From Lysobacter arenosi (GTDB lineage Bacteria; Pseudomonadota; Gammaproteobacteria; Xanthomonadales; Xanthomonadaceae): a DNA stretch of 64,000 bases. Every line of letters begins with the position of its first letter. Position 1 is the first letter of the stretch. This document shows, one piece after another, positions 14,638-23,593 of this stretch. Made by a program: the position numbers and the translations under genes. The stretch covers positions 1,922,001 through 1,986,000 of the forward strand of contig NZ_CP071517.1 in assembly GCF_016613475.2 (NCBI RefSeq). The letters are read 5' to 3'. The notes below the pieces were generated by a model, which did no database searches, was not told the origin of the DNA, and saw only the letters and a list, made by a program, of their open reading frames with translations.

Positions 14638-16908
14638 TCAGCGCGCTACCGGCGCCCGATCCAGGTGACGACGTACCTGCCGCATCGCCTCGTCAAAGGC
14701 GGTGCGCTCGGCACCGATCGTCAGGCGCCCGGCACTGGCCAGCGATGCCAGTTCCTCCGGCGAGATCACCAGCATGCGGATGCCGCGGCGGTTGACCAGC
14801 AGGAAGCGCGAGGTCAGCGGACTGACCCAGGCGATCTTGGCCGCAACCGACTCACCCTGCACATCGGTCAAGCGCACCCAGTCGCCCACTTCCAGGGTGC
14901 GCATGCGCTCGGCCAGGATCTGGTCATGCGTCATCGTATCGGTGCCACCGGCCAGCCACAGCTTGCGCTCGCTCTCGCTGACGTCGTCCTCGGGCATCGT
15001 CAGCGGCGGCGACGGACGGCGGCTGCGCGGCGTATCCGGCGTCGCCAGGGCACGTACCAGGCCGGCCATGCCGTGCTGCGCGGCGCTGTCGTCGAGGCCG
15101 GAGCTGGCCAGGCATTCGACGATTGCCGGCTGCAGCGCCAACAGCTGGTCGGCCAGTTCGCGGCCGCGGTTCTGCCCGGCCATCCGGTCGGCCATCAACA
15201 ACGCATCGCCCAGGGCAATCGCCTCGGCGTGACGGCGCGGATCGGCTCCGTCGCGCAACAACGTCTGGACGACGTGGTGGCGCCACGGCATGGCCAGGAA
15301 GTCGGCCACGGCCTGGGTCAGTTCGGGTTCTGCCAGGCGCTCGCTGAGCGCCGACTCGGCCTGCTCGCGTGCCGCACCCAGCCGTTCGCGGCCGTAGGTG
15401 GCCTTGGCGGCGCGCTGCTCCTGCAGCTCGATGCGGCGGCGCTGCTGCGCCAGCAATGCGTCGAGCTCGGCATGCGCCAGCTCGAACACGGCCAGGTCTT
15501 CGTTGTATTCGGCGACGATGCGCTGCGAGATTTCGGTGGCACGGTCGAGCAGTTCGCGATCCTGCGCGGTCTCGGCGTCGTTACCTTCGCAGGCTTCGGT
15601 GATCGCATCGAGCAGGCGGCGTGCAGGATGCTCGCGCTTGACGAACACGCCGTTGTCGGTGAGCGCGACCTTGACGTAGGGCAGCACCAGCCGCGCATAC
15701 AGGCGGCGGGCGCGGTCCTGCAGCGCGTTGTGCTGGAACAGCGAGTCGAACAGCAGTGCGACCAGGTCGATCGCGTCTTCTTCCTCGGAGCTGAAGCAGG
15801 CCTGCTCGGGGTTGAGACCGAGGCGGCGGGCGCCGTCCTGGAGGTGGTCGCGGATCGTCTCGCCGAGCCTGCCCGACACCGCCAGCGCGCGTGCAAACGC
15901 GTCCGGCGGCTCGGCCTGCAAGAGCGAGGCGACGCTGAGGATTTCGTCCACCCGCATCTCGCGACGCGGACCGGCGTTGCGTGCCGTCGCCGTACCCAGC
16001 GCCGGACCGGCTTCGTCCTTGGGCAGGCTTTCGCGCCAGGCGTGGAGCTGGGAGCGCAATTCGGCCAGTTCACCGGCCATCGCCGCGATGTCCTGGTTGG
16101 ACATCGGGGTCGACAGGGTCCGGCCAAAATTTCCCGCACCGGAAGCATGCGTGAACGGCGCGGCGACACCAAGACCGCCGAAACCGTCGCCGGCCCCGCC
16201 AAAGCCCGGCGGCGGCGCATAGCCGTCGCGTCGCGGTGCTTCGGCACGCGGACTGGCCGGTGCCGGTGCCGCACTGCCGTAGCCGGAGGTCGCCAGCAGC
16301 GTGTTGACGCGTGCGTAAAGCTCGCCCAGCACGCGCACCAGCTCTGTTTCGTAATGACGGAACAGGCGGGCGCGCAGGGTGTCTGGGACCTGCGCTTCAA
16401 GGAAGGTCTGGGCAAAGGCCGTGACCAGGCGGTCCGGGCCGATGGGGTTGACACCCACCGGCACCCGCATCGCCTCGGAGAGGGTCTGCAGGCGGCTTTG
16501 CAGGGTGTCCAGCGGACGGGCGAACCGCGCCACCAGGGCCTCGTTCAGGCGGCCGCTGGCCAGCTCGTATTCCAGCTGCTGCTCGTCGACCAGGCGCAGC
16601 TGGACCTCGCCACCGCTGCGGATGCGCAGCGCGCGGAAGTCGTCGAAGCCCTGGGCGACCTGCTGCCGGTAGCGCATGACATGCGAGGCCTGCTGCTGGC
16701 GCAGCATCCACAGCGCCGCCTGCTCTTCGTAGAAGTTGTTCTTGCCGTCGGTCTTGAGCGAGGCGAGCTTGAGCGCATCCTCGATCGGGACGTAAAGCGT
16801 GCCCGGCAGCCCGCCGAGCGCTTCCAGCGCCTGACGCTTGATCTCCTCAAGCATGCGCATCGGATCGGTACGCGTAGCTTGAGCGACGCCGTGCGGATAG
16901 CCGGACAC
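14638..16908 (-). CDS. DUF1631 family protein
   Basis: A 756-residue cytoplasmic protein of the DUF1631 family, often mislabelled thymidine phosphorylase in older Xanthomonad annotation. It is largely alpha-helical; the N-terminal region (MRMLEEIKRQALEALGGLP) and the block EEQAALWMLRQQQASHVMRYRQ are recognisable, a Gly/Pro-rich linker lies at about 215-260, and the last about 80 residues (WVRLTDVQGESVAAKIAWVSP ... ) resemble a PilZ-like beta barrel. The GTG at 16908 is chosen because AGGGGA lies 8 bases upstream; an ATG 17 codons later is the alternative. A longer frame extends to 17838 but overlaps other genes. Molecular function unknown; a link to c-di-GMP is inference from the tail. Confidence 0.85.
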   Translation of the reverse strand: MSGYPHGVAQATRTDPMRMLEEIKRQALEALGGLPGTLYVPIEDALKLASLKTDGKNNFYEEQAALWMLRQQQASHVMRYRQQVAQGFDDFRALRIRSGGEVQLRLVDEQQLEYELASGRLNEALVARFARPLDTLQSRLQTLSEAMRVPVGVNPIGPDRLVTAFAQTFLEAQVPDTLRARLFRHYETELVRVLGELYARVNTLLATSGYGSAAPAPASPRAEAPRRDGYAPPPGFGGAGDGFGGLGVAAPFTHASGAGNFGRTLSTPMSNQDIAAMAGELAELRSQLHAWRESLPKDEAGPALGTATARNAGPRREMRVDEILSVASLLQAEPPDAFARALAVSGRLGETIRDHLQDGARRLGLNPEQACFSSEEEDAIDLVALLFDSLFQHNALQDRARRLYARLVLPYVKVALTDNGVFVKREHPARRLLDAITEACEGNDAETAQDRELLDRATEISQRIVAEYNEDLAVFELAHAELDALLAQQRRRIELQEQRAAKATYGRERLGAAREQAESALSERLAEPELTQAVADFLAMPWRHHVVQTLLRDGADPRRHAEAIALGDALLMADRMAGQNRGRELADQLLALQPAIVECLASSGLDDSAAQHGMAGLVRALATPDTPRSRRPSPPLTMPEDDVSESERKLWLAGGTDTMTHDQILAERMRTLEVGDWVRLTDVQGESVAAKIAWVSPLTSRFLLVNRRGIRMLVISPEELASLASAGRLTIGAERTAFDEAMRQVRRHLDRAPVAR

Positions 16909-17019
16909 TGCTTGTTCCCCTGTTGCGTGGACCGAACCTGCCGTGCGCCGGCAGTTGGTAGGCGCATAGTGGCAAGATACGACCTCGCCTTGCAGGCCCA
17001 CTTTGAGCAATTGTGACTG

Positions 17020-17628
17020 ATGTCGCGAAACACTTCTGACCCGTCCCAGGGAATTCGACCTGGCCCTGGCCACCCTGGATGCCCGCCGCTCGGTCCCGCC
17101 CAAGCAGCTCGGCGAGCCCGGACCCGATCCGGACACGCTCATGCGCCTGTTGCGCTCGGCCGTGCGCGTTCCCGACCACGGCAAGCGCGTGCCGTTCCGC
17201 TTCATCAGCTTCAGCGGCGAAGCCCGCCACGCCTTCGGCGAGCGCCTGGCGCAACGCAGTCGCCAGCGCGATCCCGACGCGAGCGACGCGGTCATAGAGA
17301 AGGACCGGCTGCGATTCTCACACGCCCCCCTCTGGTGGTGGCGGTAATCGGCCGCCTCGGGCCGGACGAGAAGATTCCCGAGTCCGAACGCTTCTCGAGC
17401 GCTTCGTGCGTGTGCTTCGCCCTGCTCCAGGCCGCGCAGGCGCTGGGCTATGGCGCGATCTGGCTGACCGGATGGCTGGCCTATGACGCGCAGGTCGCGC
17501 AATGGCTGGGCCTGGCCGAGCATGAGCGCGTGGTCGGATTCGTCCATATCGGCACGCCGAAGCTGGACGCGCCCGAGCGCGAGCGCCCGGATCCGGCCGA
17601 ACTGCTCAGCGCGTGGTCGCCGACATGA
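17020..17628 (+). pseudogene. Nitroreductase-family gene with two compensating frameshifts
   Basis: The single open frame 17020-17628 is misleading. Residues from about 102 on (RPPLVVAVIGRLG, FALLQAAQALGYGAIWLTGW, VGFVHIGTPK) are the C-terminal half of a YdjA-like FMN nitroreductase, but the matching N-terminal half (EFDLALATLDARRSVPPKQL, ALRS-type A-V-R-V-P-D-H-G-K, RFSHAP) lies in the next frame at about 17053-17327. So the frame moves from 1 to 2 near 17045-17055 and back near the C-run at 17322-17330. The middle of the apparent protein is a wrong-frame product. The frame-2 half has no ATG, GTG or TTG of its own upstream of 17141. It overlaps the following exonuclease gene by 4 bases. Either a decayed gene or two sequence errors. 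Confidence 0.75.
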
Positions 17629-18560
17629 GCGCATCAGCAACGCGCGCTGGAACGCTATATCTGGTCGATGCCAGCATGTACGTGTTCCGCGCCTGGCATT
17701 CGATGCCCAACGAGTTCCACGACGCCGACGGCTGGCCGACCAATGCCGTGCACGGCTTCGCCCGCTTCCTCCTCGAGCTGATCGATCGCGAGCGGCCGCA
17801 GCACATCGCCATCGCTTTCGATGAAGCGCTGGACTCATGCTTCCGCAACGAGCTGTACCCGGCCTACAAGGCCAACCGCGAGTCGGCGCCGGAAGAACTC
17901 AAGCGCCAGTTCGTGCATTGCAAGGCGCTGTGCGTCGCGCTCGGCCTGCCCGTGCTGTCGCACGGCCAGTACGAAGCCGACGACCTGATCGGCAGCGCCG
18001 TGCATGCCGCGCGCGGCAACGGCTTCCGTTCGGTGATCGTCTCCGCCGACAAGGACCTGTCGCAGCTGCTGGGCGACCACGACGAACAATGGGATTTCGC
18101 CCGCGGCCAGCGCTGGGGCGCGGCCGGCGTGCCCGAACGCCACGGCGTGCAGGCGCGGCAGATCGCCGATTACCTGGCGCTGACCGGCGACGCGGTCGAC
18201 AACATCCCCGGCGTGCCCGGCATCGGCGCCAAGACCGCGGCGGCGCTGCTGGCCCACTTCGACACGCTCGATGCCCTGCTGGCGCGGGTGGAGGAAGTGC
18301 CGTACCTGCGCCTGCGCGGTGCCGCCAGCGCGGCGGCCAAGCTGCGCCAGCACCGCGAGCAGGCGTTGCTGTGTCGGCAACTGACCACGATCGCGCTGGA
18401 TGCGCCGCTGGGCGACATCAGCCTGCATTTCGCCCGCGGCAACGGCGACGGCGCCGGGCTGGGCGCGCTGTGCGAGGCGGTGCGCTTCGGTCCGATGACA
18501 CGGCGACGGCTGTACCAGTCGGCCGGCCTGGACTTCGCGGCGTCACAGTCCCCGGCATAG
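17625..18560 (+). CDS. 5'-3' exonuclease (Pol I N-terminal domain/Xni family)
   Basis: A 311-residue stand-alone 5' nuclease. Metal-binding acidic residues occur in LVDASMYVFRA (about 17), DEALDSCFR with the Arg/Lys-rich PAYKANRE, EADDLIG (about 115) and VSADKDLSQLL (about 137); the helix-hairpin-helix is LTGDAVDNIPGVPGIGAKTAA (about 185-205). It would remove 5' flaps or RNA primers in replication and repair. The ATG at 17625 overlaps the preceding stop. It is shorter than a full DNA polymerase I, which lacks any polymerase domain here. Confidence 0.9.
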   Translation: MSASATRAGTLYLVDASMYVFRAWHSMPNEFHDADGWPTNAVHGFARFLLELIDRERPQHIAIAFDEALDSCFRNELYPAYKANRESAPEELKRQFVHCKALCVALGLPVLSHGQYEADDLIGSAVHAARGNGFRSVIVSADKDLSQLLGDHDEQWDFARGQRWGAAGVPERHGVQARQIADYLALTGDAVDNIPGVPGIGAKTAAALLAHFDTLDALLARVEEVPYLRLRGAASAAAKLRQHREQALLCRQLTTIALDAPLGDISLHFARGNGDGAGLGALCEAVRFGPMTRRRLYQSAGLDFAASQSPA

Positions 18561-18587
18561 CATTCAGGCAAACACGACAGGTACGTC

Positions 18588-19142
18588 ATGAACGAACAGG
18601 CACAAGAACCGCTGGAGACCCTGTACGAAGGTCCGTGGCTGCGCATGCGCAGGCGTGGTCGGTGGGAGTACGTCGAGCGCACGCATGGCGACGGCATGGC
18701 GGTGATCGTCATCGCGGTGACGCCGGACGACAAGGTCCTGTTCGTCGAGCAGTACCGGATCCCGCTGGGCGCGCGCACGATCGAGATGCCGGCGGGCCTG
18801 GTCGGCGACGACCACGCCACCGACACGCTGGAAGCGGCGGCGCGGCGCGAACTCATCGAGGAGACCGGCTGGTCGGCGCAGCGCGTCGACGTTCTGCTGG
18901 TCGGCCCCACCTCGGCCGGCATGAGCAACGAACGCATCGCCTTCGTCCGCGCACGCGAGCTGAGCAAGGTCGGCAGCGGCGGCGGCGTCGACAACGAAGA
19001 CATCACCGTGCACGAAGTCCCGCGCGCGCAGGCGCCGGCTTGGCTGATGCAGAAGCAGCGCGAGGGCTACGAGCTGGACCTCAAGTTGTGGGCGGGGCTG
19101 TGGATGATCGAGCACAACCCGGACGGGTCGGCGGCCGACTGA
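18588..19142 (+). CDS. Nudix hydrolase, ADP-ribose pyrophosphatase-like
   Basis: A 184-residue enzyme of the ADP-sugar pyrophosphatase type (NudF/ADPRase), with MPAGLVGDD upstream of the Nudix box. The box is G-x5-D-x7-RELIEETGW: the first conserved Glu is Asp (residue about 76), while the metal-binding REU-x-EE-x-GU core is intact. It lies 27 bases after the exonuclease gene on the same strand and probably forms an operon with it. Likely substrates are ADP-ribose or related nucleoside diphosphates. Confidence 0.85.
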   Translation: MNEQAQEPLETLYEGPWLRMRRRGRWEYVERTHGDGMAVIVIAVTPDDKVLFVEQYRIPLGARTIEMPAGLVGDDHATDTLEAAARRELIEETGWSAQRVDVLLVGPTSAGMSNERIAFVRARELSKVGSGGGVDNEDITVHEVPRAQAPAWLMQKQREGYELDLKLWAGLWMIEHNPDGSAAD

Positions 19143-19159
19143 CCGCCGTCCCTCATCCC

Positions 19160-20575
19160 TCAGTCCCGCATCTCCTCCAGCTCCATCCCCTTGGTCTCGC
19201 GCACCGAAGTCAGCACGAACACCAGCGAACCCAGCGCGAACAGCGCATACAGGCCATAGGCGAACGACAGCCCGATCTCGGCCAGCGACGGGAAGCTGCT
19301 GGTGATGACGAAGTTGGCGATCCACTGCGCCGAAGCGGCCACCGCCAATGCAATCGCGCGGATGCGGTTGGGGAACATCTCGCCCAGCAGCACCCACACC
19401 ATCGGACCCCAGCTCATACCGAAGAACACCACGTAGGCATTGGCGGCGACCAGCGCGACCATGCCCCACGGCTCAGGCAGGCTTAGATCGGCACCGCTGC
19501 CGGTCGCCTGCGAGAAGCACCACGCCATCAGCGCCAGCGTCACCGCCATGCCGGCAGAGCCAATCGTCAGCAGCGGCTTGCGCCCGATCTTGTCGACCAG
19601 GGCGATCGCAACCAGCGTGACCAGCACGTTCACCACCGAGGTGACCACGGTGATCGTGAACGAGTCGGCCTCGCTGAAGCCCACCGAATGCCATAGCGTC
19701 GACGAGTAATAGAAGATCACGTTGATGCCGACGAACTGCTGGAACACCGACAGCGCGATGCCTATCCACACCACCGGCAGCAAACCGGCGCGCGGGCCGC
19801 GCAGGTCCTTCAGCGTGGGACGGTATTCCGAACGCAGGCTGTGCTGGATGTCGGCGACCTTCTGGTCCAGCGCGGCCTCGCTGTTGAGGCCCAGGACCTG
19901 CCGCAACACATCGCGCGCTTCGCGCGGGCGACCGCGTGCGACCAGGTGGCGCGGCGATTCGGGCACGCCCAGCACCAGTGCGCCGTAAACCAGCGCCGGC
20001 ACCACCGCGACCAGGAACATCCAGCGCCACGCTTCCAGCCCGAACCACAACTTCGCCGCTGCGCCACCGGCGATGCCGGCGAGCCATGCATCGCTGAGCA
20101 GCGCCATGAAGATGCCGAGCACGATCGCCAGCTGTTGCAGCGAACCCAGGCGCCCGCGCACCGCCGCCGGCGACACTTCGGCGATGTAGGTCGGTGCGAT
20201 CACCGAAGCCACGCCGACGCCGATGCCACCGACCACGCGCCAGAACACCAGGTCCCACACGCCGAACACCAGGCCGGAGCCCAGCGCGCTGATCGCCAGC
20301 AGGAACGCCGCCACCTGCATCGTCCGCACGCGACCGAAGCGGTCGGCCAACGGGCCTGCGTACCAGGCGCCCAGCGCCGATCCCAATAGCGCGCAGGACA
20401 CCGCGAAACCGGTCTGTGCCGCACCGAGTCCGAAGCCGCCGCGGATGGCATCGACGGCACCGTTGATGACCGCGGTGTCGAAACCGAACAGGAAGCCACC
20501 CAGCGCAGCGGCGGCGGAGATCAATACGACCCGTGCTGTGACGTGTTGTTGCTCGGACTCGGCAATCGCGCTCAT
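19160..20575 (-). CDS. MFS sugar:proton symporter
   Basis: A 471-residue twelve-helix transporter of the sugar porter family. The family signatures are all present: DRFGRVR between helices 2 and 3, PESPRHL at the end of the first half, DKIGRKPLL between helices 8 and 9, and QQFVGIN in helix 7 (the substrate-facing motif). It ends with ETKGMELEEM, a typical C-terminus. It resembles XylE/GalP/GlcP importers, but the sugar cannot be read from sequence. It is convergent with the Nudix gene. Confidence 0.9.
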   Translation of the reverse strand: MSAIAESEQQHVTARVVLISAAAALGGFLFGFDTAVINGAVDAIRGGFGLGAAQTGFAVSCALLGSALGAWYAGPLADRFGRVRTMQVAAFLLAISALGSGLVFGVWDLVFWRVVGGIGVGVASVIAPTYIAEVSPAAVRGRLGSLQQLAIVLGIFMALLSDAWLAGIAGGAAAKLWFGLEAWRWMFLVAVVPALVYGALVLGVPESPRHLVARGRPREARDVLRQVLGLNSEAALDQKVADIQHSLRSEYRPTLKDLRGPRAGLLPVVWIGIALSVFQQFVGINVIFYYSSTLWHSVGFSEADSFTITVVTSVVNVLVTLVAIALVDKIGRKPLLTIGSAGMAVTLALMAWCFSQATGSGADLSLPEPWGMVALVAANAYVVFFGMSWGPMVWVLLGEMFPNRIRAIALAVAASAQWIANFVITSSFPSLAEIGLSFAYGLYALFALGSLVFVLTSVRETKGMELEEMRD

Positions 20576-20683
20576 TCGTATCCCCCGGGCCGCCTGGTGG
20601 CGGCGTCCGGGCGATTCTGCGCGAGGCGGGGGCGGACTGTCCTTGAATACGTATGCAGGGACAACTCCCGCCCCGCTGCTCCG

Positions 20684-21625
20684 TCAGGCGAAGCGGTCGG
20701 TCGCCGTCACCAGCGCATCCACGTTCTCCGCCTCGAACGCCGAATGCCCCGAGGCCGGCGTGATCACCAGCTCGCCCTTCGGCCAGACCTTCTTCAGGTC
20801 CCACGCATTGGCGACCGGGCAGACCACGTCGTAGCGACCGTGCACGACCACGCCGGGGATGTCGGCGATGCGGTGCGCGTCGCGCAGCAGCTGGTCGTCG
20901 ACCTCGAAGAAGCCGCTGTTGACGAAGTAATGGTTCTCGATCCGCGCGAAGGCGAGTGCGAACTGCGGATCCTCGTGGCTGGCGGCGAAATCCGGATCCA
21001 CGTGCAGGAAACTGGTCGCGCCTTCCCACACGCTCCACGCCTTTGCCGCGGCCAGGCGCGTGGCTTCGTCGGACGAGGTCAGACGGCGGTGGAAGGCGCT
21101 GATCAGGTCGTGGCGCTCGACCACGGGGATCGCCGCCAGGTAGTGCTCCCAGGCATCCGGGAACAGGCGCGAGGCGCCTTCCTGGTAGAACCATTCCAGT
21201 TCCCAGCGCCGCAGCATGAAGATGCCGCGCAGCACCAGCTCGGTCACGCGCTGCGGATGGGTCTGCGCATAGGCCAGCGCCAGCGTCGAACCCCACGAGC
21301 CGCCGAACACCTGCCACTTGTCGATGCCCAGCTTGCCGCGCAGCTTTTCGATGTCGGCGACCAGGTCCCACGTGGTGTTGTCGACCAGGTCGGCGTGCGG
21401 CGTCGAGCGGCCGCTGCCGCGCTGGTCGAACAGCACGATGCGGTACTTGGCCGGGTCGTGGAAGCGTCGCATCTTCGGGCTGCAGCCCGCGCCGGGACCG
21501 CCGTGCAGCAGCACCACCGGCTTGCCGTCAGGGTTGCCGCACTGCTCGAAGTAGAGCGTATGGCGGCCGTCGACCTGCAGGGTGCCGCTGTCGAAGGGTT
21601 CGATCTCGGGATAGAGCGTGCGCAT
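20684..21625 (-). CDS. pip: Proline iminopeptidase
   Basis: A 313-residue alpha/beta hydrolase of peptidase family S33. The oxyanion motif HGGPGAG is at about 45-51, the nucleophile is in GGSWGS (about 110), Asp is in VVHGRYDVVCP (about 268) and the catalytic His in ITPASGHSAFE (about 295). It removes N-terminal Pro from peptides in the cytoplasm. The start at 21625 (MRTLYPEIEPFDSG) is the family start; an upstream in-frame ATG would add 14 residues. Same strand as the sugar transporter, 108 bases away. Confidence 0.93.
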   Translation of the reverse strand: MRTLYPEIEPFDSGTLQVDGRHTLYFEQCGNPDGKPVVLLHGGPGAGCSPKMRRFHDPAKYRIVLFDQRGSGRSTPHADLVDNTTWDLVADIEKLRGKLGIDKWQVFGGSWGSTLALAYAQTHPQRVTELVLRGIFMLRRWELEWFYQEGASRLFPDAWEHYLAAIPVVERHDLISAFHRRLTSSDEATRLAAAKAWSVWEGATSFLHVDPDFAASHEDPQFALAFARIENHYFVNSGFFEVDDQLLRDAHRIADIPGVVVHGRYDVVCPVANAWDLKKVWPKGELVITPASGHSAFEAENVDALVTATDRFA

Positions 21626-21679
21626 CAGGGGGGCCTCGCGTGAGGGGAGCAATTCCGGGGTGGGCAATTCTAGGCTGTG

Positions 21680-21743
21680 GGAGCGAGCTTGCTCGCGAAG
21701 GCGTTTCGATGGCGGCAGCGTTCGTCGCGAGCAAGCTCGCTCC
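21680..21743. repeat. Inverted repeat with 19-bp perfect arms (REP-like)
   Basis: GGAGCGAGCTTGCTCGCGA at 21680-21698 is exactly complementary to 21725-21743. The right arm touches the prmC stop codon at 21743-21745. The core GCGAGCTTGCTCGC is a frequent REP sequence in Pseudomonads and Xanthomonads, repeated here at 44741. It is probably a transcript-end hairpin. Confidence 0.75.
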
Positions 21744-22615
21744 TAGATGGGCCACTGACCCAGCGTCACCCGATCGCGCTGCTCCCAGTCGGTCGCGGTC
21801 TGGACCTGCTCGAACCCCGCCGCGGTCATCAGCCGGCGCACTGCTGCGCCCTGCTCCCAGCCGTGTTCGATCAGCAACCATCCGCCCGGCTGCAGGCAGC
21901 TCGGCGAATCGGCAACGATGCGCCGTATCGCATCGAGACCGTCGCGCCCAGACGCCAGCGCCGAGCGCGGCTCGAATCGCAGGTCGCCCTGCTCCAGATG
22001 GACATCGTCGTCGGCGATATAGGGCGGATTGCTGGCGATCAGCGCGAAACGCTCGCCCGCCAGCGGCGCCAGCCAGTCGCCATGGCGGAACTCGATGCGC
22101 GCCAGGCCGAGCACGCGTGCGTTTTCGCGCGCCACCAGCAGCGCCTGTTCGCTGACATCGACCGCCACCACCTGCGCCTGCGGACGCTCGTGCGCCAGCG
22201 CCAGCGCGATCGCGCCGGTGCCCGTGCCCAGGTCGGCGATCCGCAGCGGCTGGCCGGGCGGCAGGCGTTCGAGCGCCAGCTCGACCAGACGCTCGGTTTC
22301 CGGGCGAGGAATCAGGGTCGCAGGGCTCACCAGCAGGTCGAAGCGCCAGAAACCGCGCTGGCCCAGCAGGTAGGCGACCGGCTCGCCGGCCTGGCGTCGC
22401 GCCAGCAGGCGTTCGAACTCGGCCACGCGATCAGGCGCGGGCGCGTCGTCGCCATGGACGTACAGCCAGGTCTGCGACACCCCCAGGGCATGGGCGAGCA
22501 GGCGCTCGGCCTCGGCCCGGGCCTCGTCGCCAGGAAGCCGGCCGGCCGCCTCAAGCAGGAGCCGGGCCACGCTGGTGCGCTCTGCCGGGCCGGCTGAATG
22601 GGGTGGTCTGCTCAT
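21743..22615 (-). CDS. prmC: Release factor glutamine methyltransferase PrmC
   Basis: A 290-residue class I methyltransferase that methylates the GGQ glutamine of peptide release factors. N-terminal helical domain about 1-85; then the SAM-binding motif [15 protein letters not shown] (about 126-140), [15 protein letters not shown] and the catalytic NPPYIADDD (about 195), the diagnostic NPPY. It has the usual length for the family. Start ATG 22615. It is divergent from ahpC, 217 bases away. Confidence 0.95.
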   Translation of the reverse strand: MSRPPHSAGPAERTSVARLLLEAAGRLPGDEARAEAERLLAHALGVSQTWLYVHGDDAPAPDRVAEFERLLARRQAGEPVAYLLGQRGFWRFDLLVSPATLIPRPETERLVELALERLPPGQPLRIADLGTGTGAIALALAHERPQAQVVAVDVSEQALLVARENARVLGLARIEFRHGDWLAPLAGERFALIASNPPYIADDDVHLEQGDLRFEPRSALASGRDGLDAIRRIVADSPSCLQPGGWLLIEHGWEQGAAVRRLMTAAGFEQVQTATDWEQRDRVTLGQWPI

Positions 22616-22696
22616 GCCGGCATTGTCGCGTGCGGCACCCGCCAGCGCGAGCCAGGTCGCCTTGACCCGGGCGGAAACATCCGCACCTCAAGATGG

Positions 22697-22791
22697 ATAA
22701 GCGCCGCCTATCCGCTGGAGCACCGATAGGCAACGCCTATTAAATCAATTCCATCAATCAACTTGATGGATTAACGCGCGATCCCTAATCT
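22697..22791 (+). promoter_or_regulatory. ahpC promoter with candidate OxyR sites
   Basis: Two ATA(A/G)-N7-CTAT dyads lie at 22697-22711 (ATAA gcgccgc CTAT) and 22726-22740 (ATAG gcaacgc CTAT), resembling halves of the OxyR consensus but separated by 14 rather than 7 bases. Downstream, TTGATG (22763-22768) and TAATCT (22786-22791) are a -35 and -10 pair with 17 bases between. TCCATCAA-tcaac-TTGATGGA (22750-22770) is a further dyad over the -35. The site is 60-100 bases before the predicted start of transcription, where OxyR normally binds as activator. Confidence 0.6.
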
Positions 22792-22832
22792 TTGCCCATC
22801 GCTTCCACCCACCCCGCATAAGGAATCCCCTG

Positions 22833-23396
22833 ATGTCGCTGATCAACACCCAAGTTCTTCCGTTCAAGGCCACTGCCTACAAGAACGGCGAGTTCGTCGA
22901 AGTGACCGACGCCACCCTGAAGGGCAAGTGGTCCGTGGTGTTCTTCTACCCGGCCGACTTCACCTTCGTCTGCCCGACCGAGCTGGGCGACCTGGCTGAC
23001 AACTACGCCGAGTTCCAGAAGCTGGGCGTGGAGATCTACGGCGTGTCGACCGACACCCACTTCACCCACAAGGCCTGGCACGACACCTCCGACACGATCA
23101 AGAAGATCCAGTACCCGCTGATCGGCGATCCGACCGGCGTCATCACCCGCAACTTCGGCGTGATGATCGAAGAAGCCGGCCTGGCCGACCGCGGCACCTT
23201 CGTGATCGATCCGGACGGCAAGATCCAGATCGTCGAGATCAATGCCGGTGGCATCGGCCGTGACGCGTCCGAGCTGCTGCGCAAGGTCAAGGCTGCCCAG
23301 TACGTTGCCTCCCATCCGGGCGAGGTCTGCCCGGCCAAGTGGCACGAGGGCGAGAAGACCCTGAAGCCGTCGCTGGACCTGGTCGGCAAGATCTAA
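22833..23396 (+). CDS. ahpC: Alkyl hydroperoxide reductase subunit C (peroxiredoxin)
   Basis: A 187-residue typical 2-Cys peroxiredoxin. The peroxidatic Cys is C47 in FTFVCPTE, and the resolving Cys is C166 in [10 protein letters not shown]; both fit the E. coli numbering within one residue. It reduces hydrogen peroxide, alkyl peroxides and peroxynitrite, and is recycled by AhpF. ATG 22833 has AGGAA eight bases upstream. First gene of a peroxide-defence cluster ahpC-ahpF-oxyR. Confidence 0.97.
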   Translation: MSLINTQVLPFKATAYKNGEFVEVTDATLKGKWSVVFFYPADFTFVCPTELGDLADNYAEFQKLGVEIYGVSTDTHFTHKAWHDTSDTIKKIQYPLIGDPTGVITRNFGVMIEEAGLADRGTFVIDPDGKIQIVEINAGGIGRDASELLRKVKAAQYVASHPGEVCPAKWHEGEKTLKPSLDLVGKI

Positions 23397-23409
23397 AGCC
23401 GTTCCGATG

Positions 23410-23433
23410 CCCCTCTCCCGCGCGGGAGAGGGG
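23410..23433. repeat. Perfect GC palindrome between ahpC and ahpF
   Basis: CCCCTCTCCCGC (23410-23421) and GCGGGAGAGGGG (23422-23433) are exact complements, giving a 12-bp stem with little loop, 14 bases after the ahpC stop. No T-run follows. It is the same dispersed element as at 9242. It may stabilise ahpC mRNA or partly terminate, keeping ahpF lower than ahpC; that is inference. Confidence 0.65.
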
Positions 23434-23593
23434 TTGGGGTAAGGGCCTGCCCTCCCCTGTCCGCCCCCGCGGACCCGGCCGGCCAGATGCCCGCCAGTTT
23501 CCTTTTTGGATGTCGCGACGTTCGGGCAGTTCTCCCTCCCTCCCTGCCCGGGCGCTCGCGGCGTTCATCTGACAATCGATGGAGCCGTCCCCC

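Noticed and set aside
14638..16908. Thymidine phosphorylase as product of the DUF1631 gene
   Set aside because: Older databases use this name, but the sequence lacks the phosphorylase motifs; DUF1631 is the better description.
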